Source of the DNA: Wenzhouxiangella sediminis
GTDB lineage: Bacteria > Pseudomonadota > Gammaproteobacteria > Xanthomonadales > Wenzhouxiangellaceae
Length of the DNA: 64,000 nucleotides
Reading direction: 5' to 3'
Assembly (NCBI RefSeq): GCF_003410055.1
Contig: NZ_QUZK01000016.1
Coordinates: 1 to 64,000, forward strand
The notes under the pieces were generated by a model, which had not been told where the DNA came from, made no database searches, and was given only the letters and a program-made list of their open reading frames with translations. Of this stretch, positions 53,482 through 63,766 are shown piece by piece. Numbering within the stretch: the stretch's first letter is position 1; each line of letters opens with the position of its first letter. The position numbers and the translations under genes are program-made.

Positions 53482-54636
53482 ATGAATGCATCACACCGAT
53501 CTCTGGCATCCGGTCTCGCACTAGCCGCCTTTGTGCTTACCCCATGGCTCGCTTTCGCTGCCGGATCGACGGGAATCATCTACCAGGATGGATTCGACCC
53601 CTGCGAGGTGGGCCTCGATGTGGACAATGATCGCCTGGATGCCTGTCTGGAGCGGGCACTGGGCACCGATCCGTTTCTGGCCGACACCGACGGCGATTCC
53701 ATCAACGACGGCGATGAGGTGCTGGGTACGCTGGACGGACTGGACTTGCCCGCGCTGGGAGCCGATCCCCTGGTGAAGAACATCCTCCTCGAATACGACT
53801 GGTTTGAAGACGACCTGGACGTGCCTCTCCACGCGCACCGACCAACCCAGGCAATGATCGATCAGGTCGCGGCCGCATTTGCTGCAGCACCGGTCACCAA
53901 CCCTGACGGGTCAACGGGCATCGTGGTCATTCAGGATTTTGGCCAGGGCGGCGTCTTTACCGGAGGCAACCTCATCGACGACTCCGACGGGGTACTGGTC
54001 GGAGGCGTCCTTGATTCAGAGTTCCAGGACTACAAGTCCAATCACTTTGCCACCAACCGCCGGGGATATTTTCACTATGTTCTTCTACCGCACCGATACA
54101 ACACCGATAGCAACAGCTCAGGCCAGGCGGAACTGATCGGCGACGACATGATCGTTTCCCTGTACGAGTACTACGACAATGTGACGTATATCTCCAACAC
54201 CATCGTGCACGAGTTGGGCCACAACCTCGGCTTGCTCCACGGTGGCAATGTGAGCTGTAACTACAAACCCAACTACAACTCGGTCATGAACTACCGGTAT
54301 CAGTTCCCAGGCGTGGATGATAATTGCACCGTCGCCGGCGACGGCGTACTGGATTACTCCAGCGGCGCCTACATTACGCTGGACGAAAGCAATCTGGACG
54401 AAAATGCCGGTATCTGTGGCGATGTGCCCATCGACTGGAACGAAGACGGCCAGATCCAGACCGGCGTAACGGCCGATATCAATCCCAACGGCAATAACGC
54501 GTGTTTCTCGACGATCTCGAACCTGCACGATCATGACGACTGGGGCGCGATCGTCTTCTACGGCCTGTCCAGCGCCAACCGCCGAACTGCCGAGATCATC
54601 GATTGCCAGTCCTCGCCCATGGAAGCGCAGGACTAA
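53482..54636 (+). CDS. Secreted metzincin-like zinc metalloprotease with calcium-binding segment
   Basis: A 384-residue exported protease. A signal peptide (LALAAFVLTPWLAFA) is followed by GIIYQDGFD, the same motif that other secreted proteins here carry at the C-terminus. Next come Asp-rich TSP3-like calcium-binding loops (DVDNDRLDAC, DTDGDSINDGDE). The catalytic site is HELGHNLGLLH, with zinc ligands H243, H247 and H253 and general base E244. A Met-turn SVMNY follows 20 residues later. It is a metzincin. The ATG at 53482 is chosen because it begins a proper signal peptide. A strong hairpin follows the stop. Likely degrades extracellular protein. Confidence 0.87.
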   Translation: MNASHRSLASGLALAAFVLTPWLAFAAGSTGIIYQDGFDPCEVGLDVDNDRLDACLERALGTDPFLADTDGDSINDGDEVLGTLDGLDLPALGADPLVKNILLEYDWFEDDLDVPLHAHRPTQAMIDQVAAAFAAAPVTNPDGSTGIVVIQDFGQGGVFTGGNLIDDSDGVLVGGVLDSEFQDYKSNHFATNRRGYFHYVLLPHRYNTDSNSSGQAELIGDDMIVSLYEYYDNVTYISNTIVHELGHNLGLLHGGNVSCNYKPNYNSVMNYRYQFPGVDDNCTVAGDGVLDYSSGAYITLDESNLDENAGICGDVPIDWNEDGQIQTGVTADINPNGNNACFSTISNLHDHDDWGAIVFYGLSSANRRTAEIIDCQSSPMEAQD

Positions 54637-54657
54637 CACGGTTGCGACTGATGCTGC

Positions 54658-54677
54658 GCCCGCCCGCGTGGGCGGGC
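54658..54677. terminator. Perfect 8-base hairpin after the metzincin gene
   Basis: GCCCGCCC pairs with GGGCGGGC around GCGT, 22 bases after the stop at 54636. No T run follows. It is a probable 3'-end structure for the metzincin transcript. Confidence 0.55.
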
Positions 54678-54714
54678 CACACCATTCGCACATGGCATTC
54701 CGGTGCTGTTCCCA

Positions 54715-54747
54715 GGCGCCGGGGACCGAGCGACTCCTCCCGGCGCC
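54715..54747. terminator. Second hairpin in the convergent gap
   Basis: A perfect nine-base stem, GGCGCCGGG with CCCGGCGCC, around a 15-base loop. It lies between the metzincin gene and the end of the OleA-like gene. It could serve the minus-strand oleA transcript. Confidence 0.5.
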
Positions 54748-54814
54748 CAACGACACGGCCACCGGAATAATCAACCGGGAATCAAGCCTGCTTCTCTCTC
54801 CCGGCGATGGGCCG

Positions 54815-55831
54815 CTACCAGACCACCTCGGCCATCGAGCAGTTCAGCCCCGAACCGATACCCAGGAGGGCCACCCGATCGCCCTTGCCGAGCTTCCCTT
54901 CTTCTGCCGCCTTGGCCAGCGCAATAGGCGCCGAAGCCGGGCCGACATTCCCCATCTCCGGGTAGATCACATGGACTTTTTCGGGATCGAGCCCCAGCAC
55001 CTGGACCAGGGACTCGGTGTGCACCTTGCTGACCTGGTGAATGATGAACTGATCCAACTCGCTGGCATCCCAACCGAACGCGGAACGGGCCGCCTCGAAG
55101 GTCTTCGTCGCAAGCTCCAGGCCCGCGCTCATCAGGCTGCGCGTGTCCGTGAACATGCGGTCCATATCGCCCCGGCAGAGCTCATTGAACGCGGTCGCCG
55201 CGCGGGTCACGCTACCCCGATAACCGTGAGCCTGCGGTTCCAGGTCGGCGCGCGACATGACCATGGCAGCAGCGCCCGAACCGAGGGTCAGGGAAGCGAA
55301 CTCGGCGCGGAACTGCTGCTGATCCACAGAGGGACCCAGCAGTCGTTCGCAGGTCGCGTCGATGAGCTGCCTGCTGGATTCGCCATCGACGATGAGGGCG
55401 TAATCCAGCTCTTCGCGCTCGAGCATGCCCGCCGCGATGTCCATGGCATTGAGAAAGCCCAGGCAGGCGTTGGCCACGTCGTAGTTCAGGCAGTCGGACG
55501 CCAGGCCCAGGTTGGAGTGGACGACACAGGCCGTGGAAGGCTCGAGAAAATCGCGCGACACGGAGGTGCTGACGACCAGACCGATGCGCGATCGGTCGAC
55601 GCCGCTTTCCTCGATGGCCTTCTCCGCCGCCAGCGTGGCGGCATCGGACACCCGGGTGCCCTCTTTCCACAGCTTCCGGGACTTGATGCCCGAAATTTCC
55701 TCCAGCAGGTCTTCCCGAACGCCCAGGCGATCCATGGTGGGCTTGAGGCGCTGCGATATCTCCTTCGAACTCAGGCTGATCGGCGGATCCACGGCCGCCA
55801 CTGACTGGACGACGACGTTCTTGAAATGCAT
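54815..55831 (-). CDS. oleA: OleA-like thiolase (beta-ketoacyl synthase III family)
   Basis: A 338-residue condensing enzyme. The catalytic cysteine lies in NACLGF (C123), the histidine in IIHQVS (H265) and the asparagine in MGNVGPAS (N295). A glutamate in RDFLEPST (E97) corresponds to the Glu that reaches into the partner subunit in OleA, which distinguishes it from FabH. OleA joins two acyl-CoAs head to head to make a beta-ketoacid for long-chain olefins or ketones. No oleB, oleC or oleD gene is next to it. The ATG at 55831 matches the family start. Gene symbol is by similarity; another FabH-like role is possible. Confidence 0.78.
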   Translation of the reverse strand: MHFKNVVVQSVAAVDPPISLSSKEISQRLKPTMDRLGVREDLLEEISGIKSRKLWKEGTRVSDAATLAAEKAIEESGVDRSRIGLVVSTSVSRDFLEPSTACVVHSNLGLASDCLNYDVANACLGFLNAMDIAAGMLEREELDYALIVDGESSRQLIDATCERLLGPSVDQQQFRAEFASLTLGSGAAAMVMSRADLEPQAHGYRGSVTRAATAFNELCRGDMDRMFTDTRSLMSAGLELATKTFEAARSAFGWDASELDQFIIHQVSKVHTESLVQVLGLDPEKVHVIYPEMGNVGPASAPIALAKAAEEGKLGKGDRVALLGIGSGLNCSMAEVVW

Positions 55832-56116
55832 TGGCGAAACTCTCTGCTGCGCAGTCGGACCGACCGCGGTGGACTGATGTCATGGACGTGGAAACCGCCC
55901 CGCCGCTGCCGCAACGCCCCGGTCGCGAGGGTAAGTTACCGAAGGGACCTGAATCGGCCTGGCGCGTAGCGGAAGCGGATCCTTACCAGCCGTCGCGGCT
56001 TGGCTGGGTCCCGGCTGCGCGCTCCGGACGGCTGTCATGACGGGTTGTGAAGACGACTGTCTGCTCTACGAGCATGCTAACCGAAAACCAGGGGCTGCAG
56101 CCATCGCGTCGGTCCT

Positions 56117-56581
56117 TCAGTGGTCGTAGCTGATCACGCGAGTGATTTTCCATCCCTGGTCGTCCTGCCGCCAGATGTGGGTGAACTTGAACACCCCGCA
56201 GTCCTGCTCGCCGCCTTCCGTGTGACAGAACCGGTGTTCCCCGGTCTGTATCGCGCCGAATTCCGGAACGGGATACACCTCGGTCGAGAGCAACTCGCGG
56301 GTCAGGTCGCTGCCGGATTCCGCGAGCGAACGGAGAGAGTTGAGAGAGTACTCCCGGCCCGTCAATCCCGTCTTGTCGTGATAGAACTCCAGATCGGCAG
56401 AGAAGAACTCCCCCATGGCCGCCACATCCCGCTCATTGAAAGCGGTAAACATCTCCGAATCCCTGGCCAGGATCTCGTCACGAAGCGCGTCGTCCGAACC
56501 GGCCTGGGCGACGGCCCCGGTCAATCCGAATGCAAGCACTACGCCGAACGCGCAAAGTCTCTGCCTTTTCGTCACTTTCAT
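56117..56581 (-). CDS. Secreted NTF2-like (DUF4440) protein
   Basis: A 154-residue exported protein of the NTF2/SnoaL-like superfamily. A signal peptide (CAFGVVLAFGLTGAVAQA) precedes the core DALRDEILARDSEMFTAFNERD, FFSADLEFYHDKTGLTGRE and FKFTHIWRQDDQGWKITRVISYDH in part. A DUF4440 member of this length is usually a small binding or enzyme-like domain of unknown substrate. The ATG at 56581 starts the signal peptide. It is divergent from the PQQ-type dehydrogenase gene. Confidence 0.8.
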   Translation of the reverse strand: MKVTKRQRLCAFGVVLAFGLTGAVAQAGSDDALRDEILARDSEMFTAFNERDVAAMGEFFSADLEFYHDKTGLTGREYSLNSLRSLAESGSDLTRELLSTEVYPVPEFGAIQTGEHRFCHTEGGEQDCGVFKFTHIWRQDDQGWKITRVISYDH

Positions 56582-56782
56582 GGTTTTCTCACTACGATGA
56601 ACAGGGAGTCCGACAATAACGCCACGCCGCAGGCTCCGACAGTGCCATTGGTTGGGTCGACCCTCAGAACCAATACGGGCCTTGGAACTACGCGCAATCC
56701 GTGGATGAGGTTTTCCGCCTTTTTTCCATGTGCACACCGATCCGCTAGAGTGGGACATTCATCCACCAAGGACAGGCTCCCC

Positions 56783-57925
56783 ATGCACAAACGATCCGCA
56801 CTGCCCGCACTGTTCGCACTCCTGCTCGCCTTCACCGTCCAGGCCCAGGACGAGCGGCCGTTCTCGGTGGAGCCCGTCACCTCCTTCGACGAGCCCTGGA
56901 CGCTCACCTTCCTGCCGGACGGCCGGATGCTGGTCACCGAAAAGAAGGGCAATCTCCGGGTGGTCACCCAGGAAGGGACCCAGTCGGGTCCGATCGAAGG
57001 CCTGCCGGACGTCGACTACCGCGGCCAGGGCGGCCTGGGCGACGTGATCCTGCACCCGGACTATGCCGACAACGGCGTCATCTACCTGAGCTACGCCGAG
57101 AGCGGCGTCGGCGACACCCGGGGTGCGGCGGTCATGCGCGCCGTACTCGATCTCGGCGAGCGCGGCGGCCGGCTCTCCGACGCGCAAGTCATCTGGCGCC
57201 AGTACCCGAAGGTACTCGACGATGGCCACTACGGCCATCGCCTGGCCTTCGACGACGAAGGCTATCTGTGGATCTCGTCGGGCGACCGGCAGAAGTTCAC
57301 GCCGGCGCAGGACATGCAGAGCAACATGGGAAAAATCCTGCGCCTCAATGAAGACGGTTCGATTCCGGCAGACAATCCCTTCGTGAACTACATCGAAGAA
57401 GAACCCCTGGTCGACGGCGTCGGACCCTACGACGAGATCTGGACCCTGGGCCACCGCAATCCCCTCGGGATGGCCTTCGATGCCGACGGGCAGCTGTGGG
57501 TGATCGAAATGGGCCCGGCCGGCGGCGACGAGCTGAATCGGATATTGCGGGGCGAAAACTACGGCTACCCGGTGGTCTCCAACGGCGACCACTACGACGG
57601 GCGCGAGATGCCCGATCACGACACCCGTCCGGAGTTCACCGCGCCGGTGATCACCTGGACGCCGGTCATCTCTCCCGGCGACCTCATGATCTACGAAGGC
57701 GATCTCTTCGAGGACTGGCGCGGCGACGCCTTCGCGGCCGGACTGTCGTCGCAGGCGATCGTGCGCATCCGATTCGACGGCGAAAACGCCAGCGAGGTCG
57801 AACGGTACGACATGGGCGCACGGATCCGCAGCATCGCCGAAGCACCGGACGGCAGCATCTGGCTGCTCGAGGATGAGCGCGGTGAGAGCCGGGGGCGACT
57901 GCTGAAGCTCACACCCGGGTCTTGA
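56783..57925 (+). CDS. PQQ-dependent aldose sugar dehydrogenase-like protein
   Basis: A 380-residue periplasmic protein with a signal peptide (LFALLLAFTVQA). It is a soluble-type PQQ glucose/aldose dehydrogenase of the YliI group, a six-bladed beta-propeller. Typical sequences are PWTLTFLPDGRMLVTEKKGNL, GQGGLGDVILHPDY, YGHRLAFDDEGYLWISSGDR, LGHRNPLGMAFDADGQLWVIE and GDHYDGREMPDHDTRPEF in part. The catalytic base of the family is the histidine in the DDGHYGHRL region. No PQQ synthesis genes are nearby, so PQQ would come from elsewhere. The ATG at 56783 is preceded by AAGGA. Confidence 0.9.
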   Translation: MHKRSALPALFALLLAFTVQAQDERPFSVEPVTSFDEPWTLTFLPDGRMLVTEKKGNLRVVTQEGTQSGPIEGLPDVDYRGQGGLGDVILHPDYADNGVIYLSYAESGVGDTRGAAVMRAVLDLGERGGRLSDAQVIWRQYPKVLDDGHYGHRLAFDDEGYLWISSGDRQKFTPAQDMQSNMGKILRLNEDGSIPADNPFVNYIEEEPLVDGVGPYDEIWTLGHRNPLGMAFDADGQLWVIEMGPAGGDELNRILRGENYGYPVVSNGDHYDGREMPDHDTRPEFTAPVITWTPVISPGDLMIYEGDLFEDWRGDAFAAGLSSQAIVRIRFDGENASEVERYDMGARIRSIAEAPDGSIWLLEDERGESRGRLLKLTPGS

Positions 57926-58020
57926 GGCACGGCACGCCTGCAACCCGACGCCCACGACGACACCCACGACAAGGAGAAGCAGGCATAACCCGGACACCGA
58001 AACGCGCCGAGGGCCTTGGC

Positions 58021-58329
58021 TGCCTCGTGGTCGAATACATCGGCAACCATGCCCCCTGCCGGGAGGCCCCGGAGGGCGTTGAACACTGAAAAGACGCCCT
58101 GCCGGCCGGCGGCAACATGGACGGAATCGAACCCTGGCACAGCGGCCTGTTGATCGCTTCCCAGGAAGACCAGGCCATCTGGTTCGTTTGCGATGTTGAG
58201 GCAGAAATTCTCATCCGCACCCCCGGTCGCCCGGCGGACATCGGCCTGGACGAATCCGGGGGGCGGATCGCCGTGCCCTACATCGCACTCGATCGAGTCG
58301 ATATCTGGAACCTTCCCGACCAGCCCTGA
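58021..58329 (+). pseudogene. Remnant of a beta-propeller/SMP-30-like protein C-terminus
   Basis: An open segment from ATG 58117 to 58329 (70 codons) has the look of the end of an SMP-30/gluconolactonase-like propeller: LIASQEDQAIWFV, PGRPADIGLDESGGRI and AVPYIALDRVDIW. Reading the same frame upstream continues in protein-like fashion (ALPAGGN before the ATG), but there is an in-frame TGA at 58087-58089, and the rest of the propeller is missing. No ribosome site stands before 58117. It is probably the decayed 3' end of a lost gene; a short expressed protein is possible. Confidence 0.45.
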
Positions 58330-58489
58330 GAAGTTCCTGCATCTCCTCGCTTACCGCTGATTCTCTCGTGTCTACTCCAAGGCTCGAAAAAATCCCTGAG
58401 GCTGTAGTTTCCCGGAGTCGATCGACGAGATACACTAAGTCGCGCGGTCCGGACGGGCCCATTGCGAAACATTTCACAAGGGAGGGAAA

Positions 58490-59269
58490 ATGTCACGACT
58501 ATTCACGCTGCTTGCCGGGCCTATCCTGGCTTTTTCGAGCCTTTTCATGGCCAGCTCCACGCTGGCGCAGCCCTACACGATCACCCAGGACACCGCAGAT
58601 CTGACGCCGCTTACTGCGCCGACGGCGGTCTCATTGGCCGACGATCAGACAGCGGGCCCATTCAACATCGGCTTCGACTTCAACTTTTTCGGTACGACAT
58701 ACTCCGAATTCTGGATTTCCAGTAACGGTTTCATCGCCTTCGAAAACACCTCGAACGGCTGTTGTTCAGGTCAGCTCATTCCGAATTCAGGCCAACCGAA
58801 CAACATGATCGCTGCCTTCTATGAGGACTATGATCCACCGGAAGGCGGCACCGTCAGTTATTCGCTCGAAGGAAACATCGTTGGCGCTAGAAGTCTGATC
58901 ATCGAATTCGACCAGATCTACCCCTGGAACGGACCACCGAAGACACCCAGCACCTGGCAGATCAAGCTCCAGGAATGCACCAATATCATCGAGATTCACT
59001 GCGAATCCTGCGTCAGCGATGGCGGCAGCCACACTCAAGGCATCGAGAACGCAGCCGGGGACGATGCCTATTTCGTCGCCGGTCGCAATTCCACGGACTT
59101 CAGTCTGACCGACGATCAGGTCATCTTCGATCCTGACCTGGTGACCTGCCAGGCGGAAACGCCTGAACCTGCGCTCCCCGTTCCCACCCTGGGCACGCTC
59201 AGCGCCTTGCTCATGACCCTCGTCCTGTTGATCATCGGGACCATCGTGCTGCGGCGCTCTGCCGCCTGA
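58490..59269 (+). CDS. Secreted nidogen-like protein with C-terminal sorting helix
   Basis: A 259-residue exported protein. A signal peptide (LAFSSLFMASSTLAQ) is followed by a beta-rich region like nidogen-type or PEP-CTERM domains (GFDFNFFGTTYSEFWISSNG and AAFYEDYDPPEGG), with several cysteines. It ends PVPTLGTLSALLMTLVLLIIG and LRRSAA, an IPTL-CTERM-like signal. AAGGGAGGG before the ATG is a strong ribosome site. A hairpin follows the stop. Likely a cell-surface or matrix protein. Confidence 0.85.
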   Translation: MSRLFTLLAGPILAFSSLFMASSTLAQPYTITQDTADLTPLTAPTAVSLADDQTAGPFNIGFDFNFFGTTYSEFWISSNGFIAFENTSNGCCSGQLIPNSGQPNNMIAAFYEDYDPPEGGTVSYSLEGNIVGARSLIIEFDQIYPWNGPPKTPSTWQIKLQECTNIIEIHCESCVSDGGSHTQGIENAAGDDAYFVAGRNSTDFSLTDDQVIFDPDLVTCQAETPEPALPVPTLGTLSALLMTLVLLIIGTIVLRRSAA

Positions 59270-59318
59270 TTCAGCTTTCGGGTTCACGAGAAGCCACTGA
59301 TGGCGTAACACCAGACAC

Positions 59319-59343
59319 CCCGGGCCGTTGAATTCGGCCCGGG
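59319..59343 (+). terminator. Hairpin after the nidogen-like gene
   Basis: A perfect eight-base stem, CCCGGGCC with GGCCCGGG, around nine bases, followed by ATTTCCC. It lies 50 bases past the stop at 59269. Confidence 0.6.
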
Positions 59344-59537
59344 ATTTCCCGGCCGGGCCGGATTGCTCTGCCCCCGATCGGCCGCACGACAGTCCGCGAC
59401 TCCCGGGATGCGTGGGCTTTTTCAAAGCCCATCGCGCCGAATCTTTGCAAGCCCCTGGTTTTAATTGCCTTTTTCTTTTCTCTCCGATTCCTCGCCGCCA
59501 GCCGTCGGAAAAAAATCCGAGCGAGCGCGGAAAATAT

Positions 59538-59566
59538 TTGTCTTTTGGCTCAGTTTCGTGTATAAA
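59538..59566 (+). promoter_or_regulatory. Sigma-70 promoter of the elongation factor G gene
   Basis: TTGTCT (59538-59543) and TATAAA (59561-59566) are separated by exactly 17 bases. The surrounding 100 bases are unusually AT-rich for this genome. A transcript would begin near 59573 and have a leader of about 170 bases before fusA. The 473-base gap 59270-59742 contains this promoter, the hairpin at 59319 and the leader. Confidence 0.75.
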
Positions 59567-59591
59567 GCGCGTGCAAAATAGCTTCCCCCCC

Positions 59592-59620
59592 ACGGCGCCC
59601 CCAGCGGTGAGCGCCGTTTT
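59592..59620 (+). terminator. Attenuator-like hairpin in the fusA leader
   Basis: A seven-base stem, ACGGCGC with GCGCCGT, around a 12-base loop is followed directly by TTTT and GTG. It lies inside the predicted leader, between the promoter and the start codon. A second hairpin, CGCCTT-CGGC-AAGGCG, follows at about 59661-59676. This could be a conditional terminator. Confidence 0.5.
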
Positions 59621-59742
59621 GTGCGTATTCAGGTTTAAGCGGGGCGAATGTGCCCCCATATCGCCTTCGGCAAGGCGGTATCGGGCAGCTTTCCAGCGCA
59701 CGGCAGCTTTTCCACTAACCCACCACTGGCAAGTATTGAATC

Positions 59743-61836
<2,094 letters not shown>

Positions 61837-61862
61837 GCACCAGCCTCGAGGCTGAGAACCAG

Positions 61863-61899
61863 GGCCCCGGCGGTGGAAGCTGCCGGGGCCTTTACATTT
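61863..61899 (+). terminator. Rho-independent terminator of fusA
   Basis: A perfect nine-base stem, GGCCCCGGC with GCCGGGGCC, around ten bases, followed by TTTACATTT. It begins 26 bases after the fusA stop. Confidence 0.85.
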
Positions 61900-61926
61900 C
61901 GATGAACGAGATGTCGTCGCCGCGGA

Positions 61927-62381
61927 TCATCCAGCTCCTTCGCCGGACTCCGAAGGCATGACAACCATATTGAAGCGGTCGGAGCAGTTCGTCCTCCCCG
62001 CCCCAAGAGCGGCCATGCGCGCGTTGAGCATGGAGACTTCGCGATCCGTCAGCGATCGGTCGGCCTCGAGCGCCAGTTCAGCCGATCCGTCAGCCGAAAA
62101 GACCACATCGCCGGCCAGCGAAACCTGCTCCTCCGCACGCTCGTAGAACGATACGACGAACTCCGAACCCCGGTCATTTCCGACCCAGCCGACGAAATTC
62201 GGATACGCCCCTGCGCCTCGACCTGTCCGAGCTGTCTCGACTCCTCTTCCGTCAACGGCTCGTGCCACTGTATGCCAACTCGGCGACACGGGTTCAACGC
62301 ATCGGAGCACCGCGCCGAGCCATCCGCCCCCGGGGGTTCTGCGCAGTTGCCGCAGCCGCCGGTCATATGACGATATGGCAT
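61927..62381 (-). pseudogene. Frameshifted hypothetical gene
   Basis: Two minus-strand frames join into one plausible protein. The first, from an ATG near 62381, reads protein-like with ALNPCRRVGIQWHEPLTEEE and LGQVEAQG. The second continues with YPNFVGWVGNDRGSEFVVSF, FYERAEEQVSLAGDVVFSAD and LNARMAALGAG up to the stop at 61927. The join lies near 62203-62212, at a GGGGC run, and needs one added or two lost bases. I know no family for it. It may be a true frameshift, a programmed slip or a sequencing error. It is divergent from the beta-propeller gene. Confidence 0.4.
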
Positions 62382-62402
62382 GATGGGATCGGTGACGAAT
62401 GA

Positions 62403-63713
62403 ATGGATCACATGATGCTTGTATCAACGGCCCGGCCCGAAAATGCGCAAGGCCGGTCAGTTTTTTCCCGCCGTTCGATTATCACGCCGCTGCTGACGGC
62501 CCTGCTGGTCGCAGCGGGGGCTGCGCAGGCGCAGCAGTCGCTCGACTGGTCGCTGGAGCCGTTTGCCGGCAACGCCGTTCGCCTGTTCGGCGCGGACTCC
62601 GACTTCAACAATGGTGTCTGGGTAGCAGGCCACTCGTCGCTGGCGGAATCTCCGTACTCGTTCCGCAATTTCATCGCTCGCTGGGACGGCCTGGAGTGGG
62701 TCGTGACCCCGGTGCCCCAACCGGCCGAAGCCGTGGACGACAGGGACCACAGCCTGCGATCGATTGCCGCGCTCGGTCCCGATGACGCGATCGCCGTGGG
62801 GGCACACGACAAGCTCGACGCCAACGTGTCGGTCCCGCAATCCATGCGCTGGAACGGCACCGACTGGCAAGTTCTGGAAGTACCGGACGAAATCGCCGGC
62901 AGCGGCAACGGTAGCGGAGCGTTCGACGATGTTGCGCGCACCGGTGATACCGCCTGGGCGGTCGGCAGCTTTGTGGGCGCCGGCCCGAGCGGCCCCGACA
63001 TGCCCATCGCTCGATTTTTTGCGACCCGACTCGACGGCGATCAATGGCAGGCATTTGTTCCGCCACTGTACGACGGCATTCAGGATCAGGAGCTAGCCCG
63101 CTATTTCGCCAGGACGGTGGCCGGGGCCTCCGACGACGACGTCTGGATCGGCGGCCGCGTCGAGCAGACCGGCGAAGGCCCGGACGGTCCCTTGCTCGGA
63201 CACTGGAACGGCTCGCAGTGGCAGTGGTCCGATATCTGGCCGTTGTTCGACAGCGGGATAGCGGACATCTCGGACATTCTGGCGCTTGCCTCCGATAACG
63301 TCTGGGCGGTCGGGGTCGAAACCCTGGTCGAAGGAACGACGACCCGCGATGTTGCCGTCGTGCTCCACTGGGACGGTGCGCAGTGGTCGCGGGTCGCCGT
63401 CCCGGATGAGCCGGACCGCAACGTCATCCTGCACACCGTCACGGCGCGCTCGGCGTCGGAAATCTACGCCGCCGGGGCTGCCTTCCCTGACGATGGGCCG
63501 CTGGAGGCCTATCTGCTGCGTTACGACGGCGAAGACTGGGCCACCGTTCCCGACGTCGAGCTCGCCGACGGTTCGCAGTTCTTCGCTGCCGCAATCAGCC
63601 CGGTCGGCCAATTGTGGCTGACCGGGCGCGCCAACGAACTCTCGCTGCCCGGCCTGGCGCAGCGCGCCTGGCTCGAAGGCATCATCCTGTTCCGCGACAG
63701 CTTCGGGGATTGA
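62403..63713 (+). CDS. Secreted seven-bladed beta-propeller with F-x-D-x-F tail
   Basis: A 436-residue exported protein. After a signal peptide (PLLTALLVAAGAAQAQ) come about seven repeats, each with a strand like VWVAGHSS, AIAVGAHD, AWAVGSF, VWIGGRV, VWAVGVE or IYAAGAA and a following (R/H)WDGxxW unit such as FIARWDGLEW and VLHWDGAQW. These should be the blades of a propeller. No anchor helix is present; it ends IILFRDSFGD, a degenerate form of the shared tail. The start is 62403, with an alternative ATG at 62412. Ligand unknown. Confidence 0.8.
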   Translation: MDHMMLVSTARPENAQGRSVFSRRSIITPLLTALLVAAGAAQAQQSLDWSLEPFAGNAVRLFGADSDFNNGVWVAGHSSLAESPYSFRNFIARWDGLEWVVTPVPQPAEAVDDRDHSLRSIAALGPDDAIAVGAHDKLDANVSVPQSMRWNGTDWQVLEVPDEIAGSGNGSGAFDDVARTGDTAWAVGSFVGAGPSGPDMPIARFFATRLDGDQWQAFVPPLYDGIQDQELARYFARTVAGASDDDVWIGGRVEQTGEGPDGPLLGHWNGSQWQWSDIWPLFDSGIADISDILALASDNVWAVGVETLVEGTTTRDVAVVLHWDGAQWSRVAVPDEPDRNVILHTVTARSASEIYAAGAAFPDDGPLEAYLLRYDGEDWATVPDVELADGSQFFAAAISPVGQLWLTGRANELSLPGLAQRAWLEGIILFRDSFGD

Positions 63714-63736
63714 CACGAATTCGCCGTGTCCTGGTT
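63712..63736 (+). terminator. Terminator-like hairpin after the propeller gene
   Basis: GACACG pairs with CGTGTC around seven bases and is followed by CTGGTTTT. It overlaps the stop codon of the propeller gene at 63713 and lies before the convergent glycosyltransferase gene. Confidence 0.4.
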
Positions 63737-63766
63737 TTCCGTACCCAGTTCTTCCCGGCGCATTGC

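Noticed and set aside
57691-58140. A minus-strand frame of 149 codons beside the propeller remnant
   Set aside because: It runs antisense into the sugar dehydrogenase gene, has no family motif, and is mostly Ser/Arg-rich shadow sequence.
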